Shown: positions 49,715-58,103, counted from the stretch's first letter. The stretch is DNA of 64,000 bases from Labilithrix sp. (GCA_019637225.1 JAHBWC010000010.1:1-64000), one strand, 5' to 3'. Notes: a model not told the origin generated them from the letters alone. Made by a program: numbers and translations.

Positions 49715-51298
49715 GTGAGCACCGGCGCCCCGTCGCCGACGGCGCGGTTCGCCCGCGCGCACCTCGCGGCGACGCTGGCGGTCACGTGCGTGACCGCGTG
49801 GTTCAGCTACGCGTACTTCCACAACGACGAGTACTTCCAGGTCATCGAGCTGACGCGCGCGAAGCTCGGCGACGTCGACCCGAGGCTCCTGCCCTGGGAG
49901 CACGCGCAGCAGATGCGGCCATGGCTCCAGCCGTTCGTCTACTGGATCGTGGCGCGGTCGCTCGGGGCGGTCGGCGTGCGCGACATCTTCGATCTCGCGT
50001 TCGCGTTCCGGCTGCTCACCGGCATCGCCAACGTCGGCGCGCTCGCGCTCTTGCTCCGCGCGACGCTCCCGTGGATGAAGACGGACGACGAGAAGCGCAT
50101 GCACACGCGCGTCGTCACGCTGCTCGGCTTCTTGCCGTACCTCTTCGTGCGCACGTCGTCGGAGAGCGGATCGACCGCCGCGCTCACGGCTGGCTTCGCC
50201 CTCCTGCTCGAGGGCGCGACGCCGTCCGAGGACGGGCGCGCGTGGTCGGTGCCCGCGCTCGCGCGGACGGGGCGCGCGCTCAGCGCCGGGCTCCTCTTCG
50301 GCTTCGCCTTCGAGATGCGCTTCCAGACGGCGATCGTCGCGCTCGGGCTCCTCGCGTGGGCGCGTGTCGTCGGGCGCGCGTCGCTCCGCGGGCTCGGCGG
50401 CGTGGCGCTCGGCGGAGCGCTCGCGCTCGCGCTCGGCGCGCTCGTCGATCGATGGGGCTACGGCGCGTGGACGTTCCCTGCGTGGACGTACTTCCAGGCG
50501 AACATCGTCGAGGGGGCGGCGGGGCTCTTCGGCAGCGATCCGCCGTTCGCGTATCTCTGGATGCTCCCCGCGAACGTGTTCTTCCCCGTGGTCCTCGCGC
50601 TCCTCGCGCTCGCGGGGCTCGCGTGGACGCGGTGTCCGCGGCACCCGGTGACGTGGGCGACCTTGCCGTTCTTCGTCGTCCACAACGTCCTGGCGCACAA
50701 GGAGGAGCGGTTCCTCTTCCCGATGGCGGCGCTCTCGACCGTGCTCGTCACGATGGCGCTCGGTCCGTCGTTCGCGAGCTCGCGCTCGGGGCGCGTGGGT
50801 CGCGCGGCCGAGCGGCTCGCCGGCTGGGGCTTTCTGCGGCGACGCGCGTGGCCGGGGAGGGGCCTCGCGGGCGCGAGCTTCGCGGGCATGGCGCTTCTCG
50901 CGTTCGTGCCGCTCGGGTGGCACCACAACGTGCGCTTCACCCGCTTCGTCCACGACACGTTCGGCGACGAGCTTCACGCCACGGCGCTCCCGGAGATCGA
51001 TCTCAACCTGCCGGCGTTCCACCCGCGCGTCTACGACGTCGACAAGGCCGACCCGGCGGAGATCGCGCGGCGGATCGAGGCCGGGACGGCGCGTGAGTGG
51101 CTCATCGCGGACCGGCCGATGCTACGCACCGGCACGAGCCTCGACGGCCACGCCGTGCTCGTCTACTCGGAGCTGCCCGTGTGGCGCGACCCCGCGCTCG
51201 CCGCGGAGGCGATGCGCCTCGTCGACGCGTACAACGCCTCGGCGCCCGCGCCGCTCCGCCGGCTCCGCTTCCGGAGCCTCTACCGGCTGCCACGTTGA
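49715..51298 (+). CDS. GT22-type (Alg9/PIG-B-like) mannosyltransferase family membrane protein
   Basis: A GTG at 49715 (VSTGAPSPTA) gives 527 residues. The first luminal/periplasmic loop contains HNDEYFQVIE, with the conserved acidic pair needed by GT-C enzymes, and later PFFVVHNVLAHKEERFLFPM carries the HKEERF signature of the GT22 family. There are about nine to eleven membrane segments. Such enzymes transfer mannose or another sugar from a polyprenyl-phosphate donor. Eukaryotic members act in GPI and N-glycan synthesis; bacterial members act in glycolipid or envelope glycan synthesis. The donor and acceptor are unknown. Confidence 0.85.
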   Translation: MSTGAPSPTARFARAHLAATLAVTCVTAWFSYAYFHNDEYFQVIELTRAKLGDVDPRLLPWEHAQQMRPWLQPFVYWIVARSLGAVGVRDIFDLAFAFRLLTGIANVGALALLLRATLPWMKTDDEKRMHTRVVTLLGFLPYLFVRTSSESGSTAALTAGFALLLEGATPSEDGRAWSVPALARTGRALSAGLLFGFAFEMRFQTAIVALGLLAWARVVGRASLRGLGGVALGGALALALGALVDRWGYGAWTFPAWTYFQANIVEGAAGLFGSDPPFAYLWMLPANVFFPVVLALLALAGLAWTRCPRHPVTWATLPFFVVHNVLAHKEERFLFPMAALSTVLVTMALGPSFASSRSGRVGRAAERLAGWGFLRRRAWPGRGLAGASFAGMALLAFVPLGWHHNVRFTRFVHDTFGDELHATALPEIDLNLPAFHPRVYDVDKADPAEIARRIEAGTAREWLIADRPMLRTGTSLDGHAVLVYSELPVWRDPALAAEAMRLVDAYNASAPAPLRRLRFRSLYRLPR

Positions 51299-51300
51299 GC

Positions 51301-51395
51301 GCTCGGCTGGGCGTCGCGCGCCGCGCTGTCGGTCGCGCGCTGGGCTGTCGGTCGCGCGCTCGGCGACCGCCCGAGCGCTCGGCTCGCCGCGGCGA
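51301..51395. repeat. Short direct repeats between convergent genes
   Basis: GCTGTCGGTCGCGCGCT occurs twice, 19 bases apart (51325 and 51344), and GAGCGCTCGGCT occurs at both ends of the gap. Together they fill the 97 bases between the GT22 gene and the convergent small protein gene. They are probably simple-sequence expansions, and could be structural terminators. Confidence 0.5.
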
Positions 51396-51806
51396 TCAGC
51401 CGCCGGCGGTCGCGCGGGCGTAGAGCTCGAGGGCGACGGCGAGGCGGCGCTCGAGCGAGGCGAGGAGGTTCGGCTCGGTGCCCGTGGGCAGCTCGCCGAG
51501 CAGGCCGATCGTCGCGCGCGCGTCGTCGAGCAGCCCGACGATCGGATCGCCGTCGCCGCCGACGGCGTACGCGAGCAGCGTGAGCAGATCGCGATCCTCG
51601 AGCGCGCACGGCTCGGCGAGGCGACGGCGGAGTCGCTCGAGGTCGGCGCGCTGCACGGCCCGCCGATCGACCGCCGCCGGCGCGGCGCGCTCGCGGCCGG
51701 CGCCGTCACGAGGCCTGGGCGGATCCTGCACGACGGCGAGGGCGTCGGCGCGCGTCGGGAACTGACGCGGATCGAAGGCGAGTCGTTCGTTGGGATGAGC
51801 GGCCAT
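51396..51806 (-). CDS. Small protein of unknown function downstream of the KAS III-like gene
   Basis: The ATG at 51806 opens 136 residues with no signal peptide. The second half is helical (ALEDRDLLTLLAYAVGGDGD, LLASLERRLAVALELYARAT). It starts 15 bases after the KAS III-like gene stop, so the two are probably one operon. I see no known motif. Confidence 0.65.
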   Translation of the reverse strand: MAAHPNERLAFDPRQFPTRADALAVVQDPPRPRDGAGRERAAPAAVDRRAVQRADLERLRRRLAEPCALEDRDLLTLLAYAVGGDGDPIVGLLDDARATIGLLGELPTGTEPNLLASLERRLAVALELYARATAGG

Positions 51807-51821
51807 GGTTCCTCGTGGTCG

Positions 51822-52829
51822 TCAGGAGCGGACGAGCGTGTCGGTGATACGGACCGCGACGCCCGCCTGGTTGTGCCCGACGCCGGAGCCGACGAGCATC
51901 ACGAGATCGCCCGGCTTCGCCTTGCCGTTCTCGAGGGCGTCGTGGAGCACCATCGGGATGCACGCGGAGCCGGTGTAGCCCCACTTCTCCATGACGGTGT
52001 GCGTCTTCTCCATCGGGATCTCGAGGCCCGCCATCACCTTCTCGATGGTGCGCTTTCGCACCTGGGTGAAGACGAAGAGGTCGACCTCGGCGAGCGAGAA
52101 GCGGTTCCGCTCCGCGAGCATCTTCACGACCGCGGGCCACCCCTCCTCGTTGATCGAGGGCGGGTAGCGGTCGTGCATGCGCACGTGCGTGCGGCCGGCC
52201 TGGATCGACTCGACGCTCGCGGGCTCCGCGGTGCCGCCGCTCAGGATCCCCCAGTGCTTCGCGTACGAGCCGTCCGCGCGGAACGCCGACTGGAGGATGC
52301 CAGGCTCGGTCGACGGCTGCAGCAGCGCCGCGCCGGCGCCGTCGCCGTAGAAGAACGACATGGTGTCGTTCGGGTCGGCGAGCTTGTGCATCATGTACGC
52401 GCCGATCACGAGGACGTTCTTCATCCACGGGTTGCCCGCCATGATGCCGTTCGCCGCGGAGAGCGCGGTGGGGAACGACGCGCACGCGCAGCCGACGTCG
52501 AAGGTGCCGGCGCGCTTGGCGCCCAGCTTGTGCTGCACGACGACCGACGTCGCGGGCGTGATGTAGTCGGGCGAGTCCGTCCCGACGATGATGAGGTCGA
52601 CGTCCTCGGGTGACACGCGCGCGCGCCCGAGCGCCTGATGGGCGGCGCGAACCGCGAGGTCCGACGTCGCCCAGTCGTCCGGCGCGAACCAGCGCGTCTT
52701 GATCCCGGAGGTCGCCTCGGTCTTGTCGACGAACTCGGGGTTGTCCTTCGCGAAGCGGTCACGGAGGACGCGGTTCGGGACTTCGAGCTCGGGGACGTAG
52801 ATACCGGTGCTGCGGATCGCGGTGAACAC
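51822..52829 (-). CDS. Beta-ketoacyl synthase III-like protein with altered active site
   Basis: A GTG start gives 335 residues, the length of FabH. The nucleophile is present: C116 in DVGCACASFPTAL. The two other catalytic residues of KAS III enzymes are replaced. Where FabH has His in PHQAN, this protein has T255 (FVFTQVRKR), and where FabH has Asn in GNTSA, it has Y285 (WGYTGSACIP). H319 and N320 occur in the C-terminal GVGHNQAG loop. The fold should be thiolase-like. It may transfer acyl groups without decarboxylating malonyl-ACP, or act on other thioesters. A perfect palindrome lies 21 bases upstream. Confidence 0.88.
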   Translation of the reverse strand: MFTAIRSTGIYVPELEVPNRVLRDRFAKDNPEFVDKTEATSGIKTRWFAPDDWATSDLAVRAAHQALGRARVSPEDVDLIIVGTDSPDYITPATSVVVQHKLGAKRAGTFDVGCACASFPTALSAANGIMAGNPWMKNVLVIGAYMMHKLADPNDTMSFFYGDGAGAALLQPSTEPGILQSAFRADGSYAKHWGILSGGTAEPASVESIQAGRTHVRMHDRYPPSINEEGWPAVVKMLAERNRFSLAEVDLFVFTQVRKRTIEKVMAGLEIPMEKTHTVMEKWGYTGSACIPMVLHDALENGKAKPGDLVMLVGSGVGHNQAGVAVRITDTLVRS

Positions 52830-52849
52830 GGCCCCGTTCTACACTCGAA

Positions 52850-52868
52850 CATGTTGCGGCGCAACATG
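52850..52868. promoter_or_regulatory. Perfect palindrome upstream of the KAS III-like gene (candidate operator)
   Basis: CATGTTGC-GGC-GCAACATG has 8-bp arms and a 3-base spacer, centred 30 bases before the KAS III-like GTG. On the same strand a TAAAAT box lies 30 bases further upstream (52899-52904), so a bound repressor would sit just inside the transcribed region. The arrangement suits a TetR- or LacI-like dimer. Confidence 0.55.
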
Positions 52869-52945
52869 AAGGGCCGGGCGCTCGATGTGGAGGCCTGTAT
52901 TTTAGCGTAATCTGGCCGTCTTGTCGTGGTGCGATGCACCATCGA

Positions 52946-53125
52946 TCAGGCGAGGACGAACTCGGCGTCGAGGTTGGCGCTCCGCCAGCCCTCGAACGAC
53001 CACCAGTGGCGCGGAGGGTCTCCGTCGCGCGTGCGCCGCGCGGCCGCGCTCCTGCCGTCTCGGTCGTCTGCTGTCTCGGCCGCGCGAGGCGCCTCGAATC
53101 CGTCGAAGGGGTCGCTGACGCTCAT
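52946..53125 (-). CDS. Possible small protein, 59 residues
   Basis: The ATG at 53125 opens MSVSDPFDGFEAPRAAETAD, with an acidic/basic middle and a C-terminal HWWSFEGWRSANLDAEFVLA. The tryptophan-rich end and the GC-biased third positions suggest translation, but the length is too short to be sure. It lies in the 465-base gap between the KAS III-like and fRMsr genes, which otherwise holds only the palindrome and promoter-like sequence. Confidence 0.3.
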   Translation of the reverse strand: MSVSDPFDGFEAPRAAETADDRDGRSAAARRTRDGDPPRHWWSFEGWRSANLDAEFVLA

Positions 53126-53294
53126 CGTTCTCCGAGAGATCAATGCACCGCCCGCGCCAGATCCCGCTGCCCAACAAAGCCTTACGATCTCCAGCCGGTA
53201 TGGCGGCGTGGGCGACCTAGACGCTGTCGCTCGCCCATCACTGTCTTCGTTTCCGACAGGAGCGAACGGATGCGTCTGACACTATGGTGGCGTC

Positions 53295-53813
53295 ATGTCG
53301 GAAGGGATCCTCTTGCCCGCGCTCGCGCGCGGGACGCTGCTCGCGAGGGCCGAGCGCGTCGCGCGCCTCGAGCAAGCGCTCCCGCAGATCCGCGCCGCGC
53401 TCGACGGCGAGCGCGACGCCGTGGCCATCCAGGCGACGCTCGCGTGTCTTCTCTGGGAGACCCTCACGCAGACCAACTGGTGTGGCTTCTACCGGCGCGT
53501 CGGCGACCGAACGCTCGCGGTGGGACCGTACCAGGGCACGATGGGCTGCCTCCGGATCGACTTCGACCGCGGCGTCTGCGGTGCCGCGGCGCGCGCGCGC
53601 GAGGTCCAGCTCGTGCCGGACGTATCGCAGTTTCCCGGCCACATCGCCTGCGACGATCGAACGCGCTCGGAGCTGGTCGTGCCGATCGTCGCCGGCGGCG
53701 AGCTCCGCGCGGTGCTCGACCTCGACTCTCCGCACCTCGACGCGTTCGATCGCGCCGAGGCCGATCTCCTCGTCGCGCTCGTCGCCGACGTCTTCGCGGA
53801 CGCGGCGTTCTGA
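53295..53813 (+). CDS. msrC: Free methionine-(R)-sulfoxide reductase (GAF-domain fRMsr)
   Basis: The 172-residue protein matches fRMsr in length and motifs: TQTNWCGFYRR, VGPYQGTMGCLRI, RGVCGAAARA and SQFPGHIACDDRTRSELVVPI. The three redox cysteines align with Cys84, Cys94 and Cys118 of the E. coli enzyme (here C85, C95 and C119). It reduces free methionine-R-sulfoxide, using thioredoxin as donor, in the cytoplasm. A lipoprotein gene overlaps its stop codon (TGATG). Confidence 0.94.
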   Translation: MSEGILLPALARGTLLARAERVARLEQALPQIRAALDGERDAVAIQATLACLLWETLTQTNWCGFYRRVGDRTLAVGPYQGTMGCLRIDFDRGVCGAAARAREVQLVPDVSQFPGHIACDDRTRSELVVPIVAGGELRAVLDLDSPHLDAFDRAEADLLVALVADVFADAAF

Positions 53814-54193
53814 TGGCGCGCTCGACGTCCTCGACAGCGAACGCGGCGTTCTCGACCGCGCGCTCGGCGTCCTCGACGGCCGCCCTCTTCGTGGTCGCGG
53901 CGCTCGCCGGCGGCTGCTCGAGCGGCGCCGAGCCGGGGAGCTGCTTCCGCGGTCACGACAACGCGTGCGTCGACTACGAGCGCGCGCAGGCGGCCGCCGG
54001 CAAGCGCATGTGCGCCGGGATGACGTGGACGCCCGGCGACAAGAGCTGCCGCACCGCCGGTCGCCTCGGCTCCTGCAGCAAGGAGAGCGGCGCCGAGTGG
54101 CTCTACGAAGGAGCGCCGAACAACTACACCGCGTCGAGCGCGAAGAGCGCGTGCGAGCTCAACGGCGGCACCTTCACGGCCGCGGCGCCCTGA
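53813..54193 (+). CDS. Small Cys-rich lipoprotein of unknown function
   Basis: The ATG overlaps the previous stop (TGATG, 53811-53815). The N-terminus is a long, Ser/Thr/Ala-rich signal (MARSTSSTANAAFSTARSAS) ending in a lipobox AGGC (Cys35). The mature ~92 residues have six or seven cysteines (GSCFRGHDNACVDYE, MCAGMTW, SCRTAG, SCSKESG, ACELNGGTF), so probably three disulfides. It would be exported and envelope-bound. No function is evident. Coupling to the methionine-sulfoxide reductase gene may be incidental. Confidence 0.7.
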   Translation: MARSTSSTANAAFSTARSASSTAALFVVAALAGGCSSGAEPGSCFRGHDNACVDYERAQAAAGKRMCAGMTWTPGDKSCRTAGRLGSCSKESGAEWLYEGAPNNYTASSAKSACELNGGTFTAAAP

Positions 54194-54214
54194 CGGCGCG
54201 GAGCGCGCGCCGCG

Positions 54215-55783
54215 TCAGGGGTACTTCGCCTTCACGTCCTCGCTGCAGGCGCGATCGCCCATCGCCTTGCACGCCTGGCGAACGAGGTTCGCTTCTTCGG
54301 GCGTGCCGTGGCCGTTGCGAACCTTCTGCTCGAGGTGCTGGCGGACGGCGGCGGGCTCGCCGCGGAGCGCGGCTTCGCGCGCCTTCTCGAGCGCGCTCAC
54401 GCTCGGCTTCGGCGGGGGCGGCGCCGCCGTCGGCGCGCTCGTGGTCGCGTTCGTGACCGTCGTGTGCGACGTCGGCGTCGTGCGCGTCGGCGGAGGCGTC
54501 GGCGCGACCGGCGCGGTGGTGGCGACGGCGCCCGAGTCCTTCGCCGCGACGGTCGGCAGATCGGTCGGCGTCGGTGCGGGCTCCGGCAGAGTCAGCAGAT
54601 CGTTCGCGCGCTGCTTCGTCGCGGCGTCCACGCGCGGATCGGCGAGGACGCGGCTCAAGGTGGCTCGCCGGCTCGCGGTGTCGGGATCGAGCCGCGCCTT
54701 GTTCAGCAGCGATTCCGCCCACGTCGACGTCACGTACTGGAAGTCGGCGTGGTCACGCCACGCCGAGCCCTCGGGGATGGTTGCCGCCATCGCGTGCGCT
54801 TCTTCGCACTCCTCGACGGTGCACTTGGCCTTCGCGTTCGCGAGGATGGTCTGCTCGGTGTCGGCGGCGTTGATGCCGGGCTCGACGGGGTCGCCCGCGC
54901 GCTGCCGGAGGACGTAGACGAACGCGAGGATGATCACCGCGCCGACGAGGCCGGCGCCCACGACCGGGACGACGTAGCCTCCGAGGCCCTTCTTCGGAGA
55001 GACGAGCTCGGCCTCGCGATCGCTGATCGCCGTGAGCTGCTGGCTCTCGTTCGGTCCGGGCACGAAGATCTGCCCAGCGCCGACGAACTTGAAGCGGACG
55101 TCGCCGAGCTCGATGACGTCGCCGGCCTCGATGATGCTGCGGCGCAGCTCGACGGCGTTCACACGCACGCCGTTCGACGAGCCCTTGTCGACGATCTCGA
55201 AGCGACCGTCGCCGAGCGCGTGCACCTCGCAGTGCAGGCGCGAGACCGAGTTGTGGTTGACCGAGATCGACGCGTCCTCGGCCCGACCGACCGTCATGCG
55301 CTCGCGGTCGAGCGGGTACTCGACGCCGGGCGTGGGCCCGACGAGCATGACGAGGCGGTTCGGTCGCTCCGTGAGCGTCTGGCCGCGGTACGCCGGCGCG
55401 ATCGGGATGGTCGCCTTGGCGTCGCTCGGATCGGTCGTCGTGATCGGGATCGTCGCGTTCTCGACGGACGCGGCGGCGTCGTCCTGGAGGACGATGCGGT
55501 AGTCGCCGATCTGGATGAGGTCGCCGTGCTGGAGGTCCTGCGTGTGCGCGACGCGCAGGCCGTTGACGAAGAGGCCGTTGTAGCTGCGCAGGTCTTCGAG
55601 CACGAAGACGTGCCCTGCGCCGTTGCCCGAGCGGTTGCGGCGCACGCGGCCGTGCGTGCGCGACACGTTGCGCTCGGTGAGCCGGATGGTGTTCCCCTCC
55701 TGACGCCCGATGGTGTAGTCATCGCGCGACAGGGGGACAACTGTCCGCTTTCCTTCGTCGTCCTCGATGACCAGCTTCCACAT
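54215..55783 (-). CDS. Membrane protein with two FHA domains
   Basis: The ATG at 55783 (MWKLVIEDDEGKRT) opens 522 residues. FHA domain 1 (about 1-95) has the phosphopeptide-binding residues in YTIGRQEGNTIRLTERNVSR-THGR and SYNGLFVNG. FHA domain 2 (about 145-240) has VGRAEDASISVNHNSVSRLH and SSNGVRVNA. A membrane segment (about 283-304, GYVVPVVGAGLVGAVIILAF) separates these cytoplasmic domains from a helical and Thr/Pro-rich periplasmic part. Twin FHA proteins bind phospho-Thr targets of Ser/Thr kinases, which are abundant in myxobacteria; no kinase gene is adjacent. Confidence 0.93.
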   Translation of the reverse strand: MWKLVIEDDEGKRTVVPLSRDDYTIGRQEGNTIRLTERNVSRTHGRVRRNRSGNGAGHVFVLEDLRSYNGLFVNGLRVAHTQDLQHGDLIQIGDYRIVLQDDAAASVENATIPITTTDPSDAKATIPIAPAYRGQTLTERPNRLVMLVGPTPGVEYPLDRERMTVGRAEDASISVNHNSVSRLHCEVHALGDGRFEIVDKGSSNGVRVNAVELRRSIIEAGDVIELGDVRFKFVGAGQIFVPGPNESQQLTAISDREAELVSPKKGLGGYVVPVVGAGLVGAVIILAFVYVLRQRAGDPVEPGINAADTEQTILANAKAKCTVEECEEAHAMAATIPEGSAWRDHADFQYVTSTWAESLLNKARLDPDTASRRATLSRVLADPRVDAATKQRANDLLTLPEPAPTPTDLPTVAAKDSGAVATTAPVAPTPPPTRTTPTSHTTVTNATTSAPTAAPPPPKPSVSALEKAREAALRGEPAAVRQHLEQKVRNGHGTPEEANLVRQACKAMGDRACSEDVKAKYP

Positions 55784-55902
55784 GGGAGCACGCGCGACCG
55801 GCCCCGAGGCAACGCAGGACCATCCCTCTGGGACGAAGTCGACGAACGAAAGCTTAGCGAGCTGCCGCGACCGAAAGCAACGCTCTCTCACGCTGCAAGC
55901 GA

Positions 55903-56274
55903 ATGAATTTTTTCAGGCTCTCTGAAAGAGCGCTGGCCGCCCTGGTTTTTGCGCTGGTTTTTACGGTTTTCGGCGGGTGCGGGAGCTCTGCACCGGGGAC
56001 GATCGGAGCGGCGCTCGGGCAGACGACCGACCGGCGGCTGTTCGTCCGCTCGCTGCCGGGCGGGCAGGGGGCGGAGCGGGCGGGGCTCGCGCTCGACGAC
56101 GAGATCCTCCTCATCGACGGCAAGGACGTGCGCGCGATGAGCGAGGACGACGTCCGGCGCGCGGTGCGCGGCGACGTCGGGAGCACGATGGTGCTCACGA
56201 TCCTCCGCGGCACCGACAAGCGCGAGGTGAAGGTCGAGCGCACGCCTCTGATCGCGGGCGGAAAGTCCCGCTGA
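55903..56274 (+). CDS. Small PDZ-domain lipoprotein
   Basis: The 123 residues start with a hydrophobic signal (MNFFRLSERALAALVFALVF) and a lipobox-like GGC (Cys26). A single PDZ domain follows: GQTTDRRLFVRSLPGGQGAE, AGLALDDEILLIDGKDVRAM, and a final strand STMVLTILRGTDKREVKVER. A lone PDZ on a lipoprotein probably tethers C-terminal peptides or feeds a periplasmic protease. It is divergent from the twin-FHA gene. Confidence 0.85.
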   Translation: MNFFRLSERALAALVFALVFTVFGGCGSSAPGTIGAALGQTTDRRLFVRSLPGGQGAERAGLALDDEILLIDGKDVRAMSEDDVRRAVRGDVGSTMVLTILRGTDKREVKVERTPLIAGGKSR

Positions 56275-56414
56275 CCGCGCCGCGCGGCCGCCGCCGCGCG
56301 ACCTGCTCGCGAGGGGACGCCGGTCGAGCCCGGGCCCGCTTCGACCGCGTGCGTCGGCCGACGGCGTTTCGTCGACCAAGTTATTCTAAGTAGTTATGAG
56401 CGCTCCTGCAGGGG

Positions 56415-56442
56415 TTGACGCGGCGCGTTTAGGCATCATACT
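56415..56442 (+). promoter_or_regulatory. Candidate sigma-70-type promoter
   Basis: TTGACG (56415-56420) and CATACT (56437-56442) are separated by 16 bases. They precede the small protein gene starting at 56479. Confidence 0.4.
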
Positions 56443-56451
56443 GACGCCTCA

Positions 56452-56466
56452 TAACGCAACGCGTTA
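56452..56466. promoter_or_regulatory. TAACGC-AAC-GCGTTA inverted repeat
   Basis: A perfect 6-bp inverted repeat with a 3-base spacer lies 9 bases after the candidate -10 box and 2 bases before the ribosome-binding site GGAGG (56469-56473). It could be an operator or an mRNA element covering the start region. Confidence 0.45.
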
Positions 56467-56478
56467 CGGAGGTGTCCC

Positions 56479-56742
56479 ATGAATCCGCAAGCCAAGACCG
56501 AAGCCCAGGCGAACCCGTCGCAGAACCCGCCGAGCGAGGCGCCGCAGCGCTCGGTCGTCGACGCGCTCTTCGACGCGCTCACGCTCCACACCGCGAAGGG
56601 GCTCGTGCTCGTGAAGGACGCGTTCGAGAGCGCCGCGCGCTGGCTCGAGGTCCGCGCCAAGACCGCGGGCGAGCTCGCGACGAAGCTCTCGCCCCCCGCG
56701 CCGGAGGCGGCTCAGCCTTCGACTACAGAGGCGTCGGCCTGA
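56479..56742 (+). CDS. Small helical protein of unknown function
   Basis: The 87-residue protein follows a strong ribosome-binding site (GGAGG, five bases before the ATG). It is polar at both ends, with an amphipathic helical core (VVDALFDALTLHTAKGLVLV and then DAFESAARWLEVRAKTAGEL). No motif is recognisable. A bundle, phasin-like or membrane-associated role is only a possibility. Confidence 0.65.
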   Translation: MNPQAKTEAQANPSQNPPSEAPQRSVVDALFDALTLHTAKGLVLVKDAFESAARWLEVRAKTAGELATKLSPPAPEAAQPSTTEASA

Positions 56743-56747
56743 TCCCC

Positions 56748-57497
56748 TCACTCCACGCGCTGCGGTTCGCCGTCGGGCAAGAGCGCGATGAAAGCGTCTC
56801 GAGCAGCGTCGACGCGCGCGGGATCGCGGCCGTCGAACGTGAGCTTCGTCTTGTACGCCGGATCCTGCCACTTCGGGTAGGAGCCCACCCCGACGTCCGG
56901 GAAACGCTCGACGACCTGATCGAGCAGCGCCTTGAGATCGCCCTCGTCCATCTTCGTGAACACCGCGCGTGACACGAAGCCGACGCCGCCCGCCAGGCGA
57001 TCGACGACCACCGCGAGCTTCATGCGGAAGATCTCGGGCACGCCCGGCAGGAGCCACGTGTTGCCGAGGCGAATCGTCGGCCAGCGAACGCTGTCGTGCG
57101 ACTCGAGGCTCGCGCCTTCGGGCACGAGCGCCATCTGCAGGTGACCGTCGGTGCAGCGCTCCTGGTAGTGCTCGCGGAGCATCGCCGCGAGCGTGGGATC
57201 TTCGACGACCTTCGCCCCGAAGGCGCGCGCGACGGCGTGCACCGTCACGTCGTCGTGCGTCGGCCCCACTCCGCCGGAGGTGAAGACCCAGTCGTGGGAG
57301 GCCGAGAGCTCCTTCACCTCACGGGCGATCACGTCGACGTCGTCGAGCACCATCACGACACGCCGGAGCTCGATCCCGAGCGAGCGGAGCGTGCGCGCGA
57401 GCACGTGGACGTTGGCCTCCTCGATCTTGCCGCTCAAGAGCTCGTTGCCGATGACGAGCGCGGCGGCGGTCTTGGGAGGAGGCAGCGAGCCGGACAC
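56748..57497 (-). CDS. CinA-like molybdopterin-binding (MoCF) domain protein
   Basis: A GTG at 57497 opens 249 residues. The MoCF-domain motifs are IGNELLSGKIEEANVHVLAR, GIELRRVVMVLDDVD, SGGVGPTHDDVTVHAVARAF and TWLLPGVPEIFR, as in the N-terminal half of CinA/competence-damage proteins. The C-terminal nicotinamide-amidase domain of full-length CinA is absent. Stand-alone proteins of this type have been linked to FAD-pyrophosphatase or ADP-ribose-pyrophosphatase-like activity; which applies here is unknown. It is divergent from the chemosensory operon. Confidence 0.87.
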   Translation of the reverse strand: MSGSLPPPKTAAALVIGNELLSGKIEEANVHVLARTLRSLGIELRRVVMVLDDVDVIAREVKELSASHDWVFTSGGVGPTHDDVTVHAVARAFGAKVVEDPTLAAMLREHYQERCTDGHLQMALVPEGASLESHDSVRWPTIRLGNTWLLPGVPEIFRMKLAVVVDRLAGGVGFVSRAVFTKMDEGDLKALLDQVVERFPDVGVGSYPKWQDPAYKTKLTFDGRDPARVDAARDAFIALLPDGEPQRVE

Positions 57498-57615
57498 GAC
57501 GTCGAGTCTACACGCGGGCGCGATCACCGTCGCCTGGCGCGGTCGTTCCCCGGACGGCCCGTCGCACCCACGAGGAACGAGCCTTCGTCTCCGCGCCTCT
57601 GTTACACTCGGCGTC

Positions 57616-58101
57616 GTGGTGCGCCGCATCCTCGTGGTCGAAGACTCCGCGTCGACGCGCTCGCTCGTCCGGGCGATCCTCGAGGAGCCGGCCTTCGCGC
57701 AGGCGGTCGGGCCCGTCGAGGTGACCGAGGCGCAGAGCGGCTTCGACGCGATGCGCCTCCTCCCGCGCGCGCGTTACGATCTCATCCTCACCGACATCAA
57801 CATGCCGGACGTGAACGGCCTCGAGCTGATCCATTTCATCCGGCGCTCGGAGCAGTACCGTTCGACGCCGCTCGTCATCATCTCGACGCAGGCGACCGAG
57901 CGCGACGTCGAGCGGGGCCGGAAGCTCGGCGCCGACGCGTACGTCCCCAAGCCGTTCACCTCGGAGTCGCTCCGCGACGCGTGCGCGAAGCTGCTCGGCC
58001 CCTCGAGCGTCGAGGACGCCGCGCGCTCGAAGCCCGAGCCCTCGAGCACGGCGCACTCGGTCGAGGCGCCGTCGGTGCCGCCGAGCGGCTCCGGAAGGTA
58101 G
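57616..58101 (+). CDS. Response-regulator receiver protein (CheY-like) of the chemosensory operon
   Basis: The GTG at 57616 opens 161 residues (a second GTG follows directly). The receiver has the acidic pair in ILVVEDSAST, the phospho-Asp in YDLILTDINMPDVNGLELI, Thr/Ser in VIISTQATERD and Lys in YVPKPFTSESL. A 35-residue disordered tail follows. There is no output domain. CheA starts two bases downstream, so this is very probably the phosphoacceptor of that kinase. Confidence 0.9.
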   Translation: MVRRILVVEDSASTRSLVRAILEEPAFAQAVGPVEVTEAQSGFDAMRLLPRARYDLILTDINMPDVNGLELIHFIRRSEQYRSTPLVIISTQATERDVERGRKLGADAYVPKPFTSESLRDACAKLLGPSSVEDAARSKPEPSSTAHSVEAPSVPPSGSGR

Positions 58102-58103
58102 CG

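Noticed and set aside
53813..54193. N-terminal extension of the small lipoprotein into the fRMsr gene
   Set aside because: The TGATG overlap and the signal peptide from the ATG at 53813 explain the start; upstream residues are an Arg-rich shadow.
57096..58103. Extension of the CheA frame across the receiver gene
   Set aside because: The upstream part is a shadow of the CinA-like and receiver genes; CheA's HPt domain begins shortly after the ATG at 58104.
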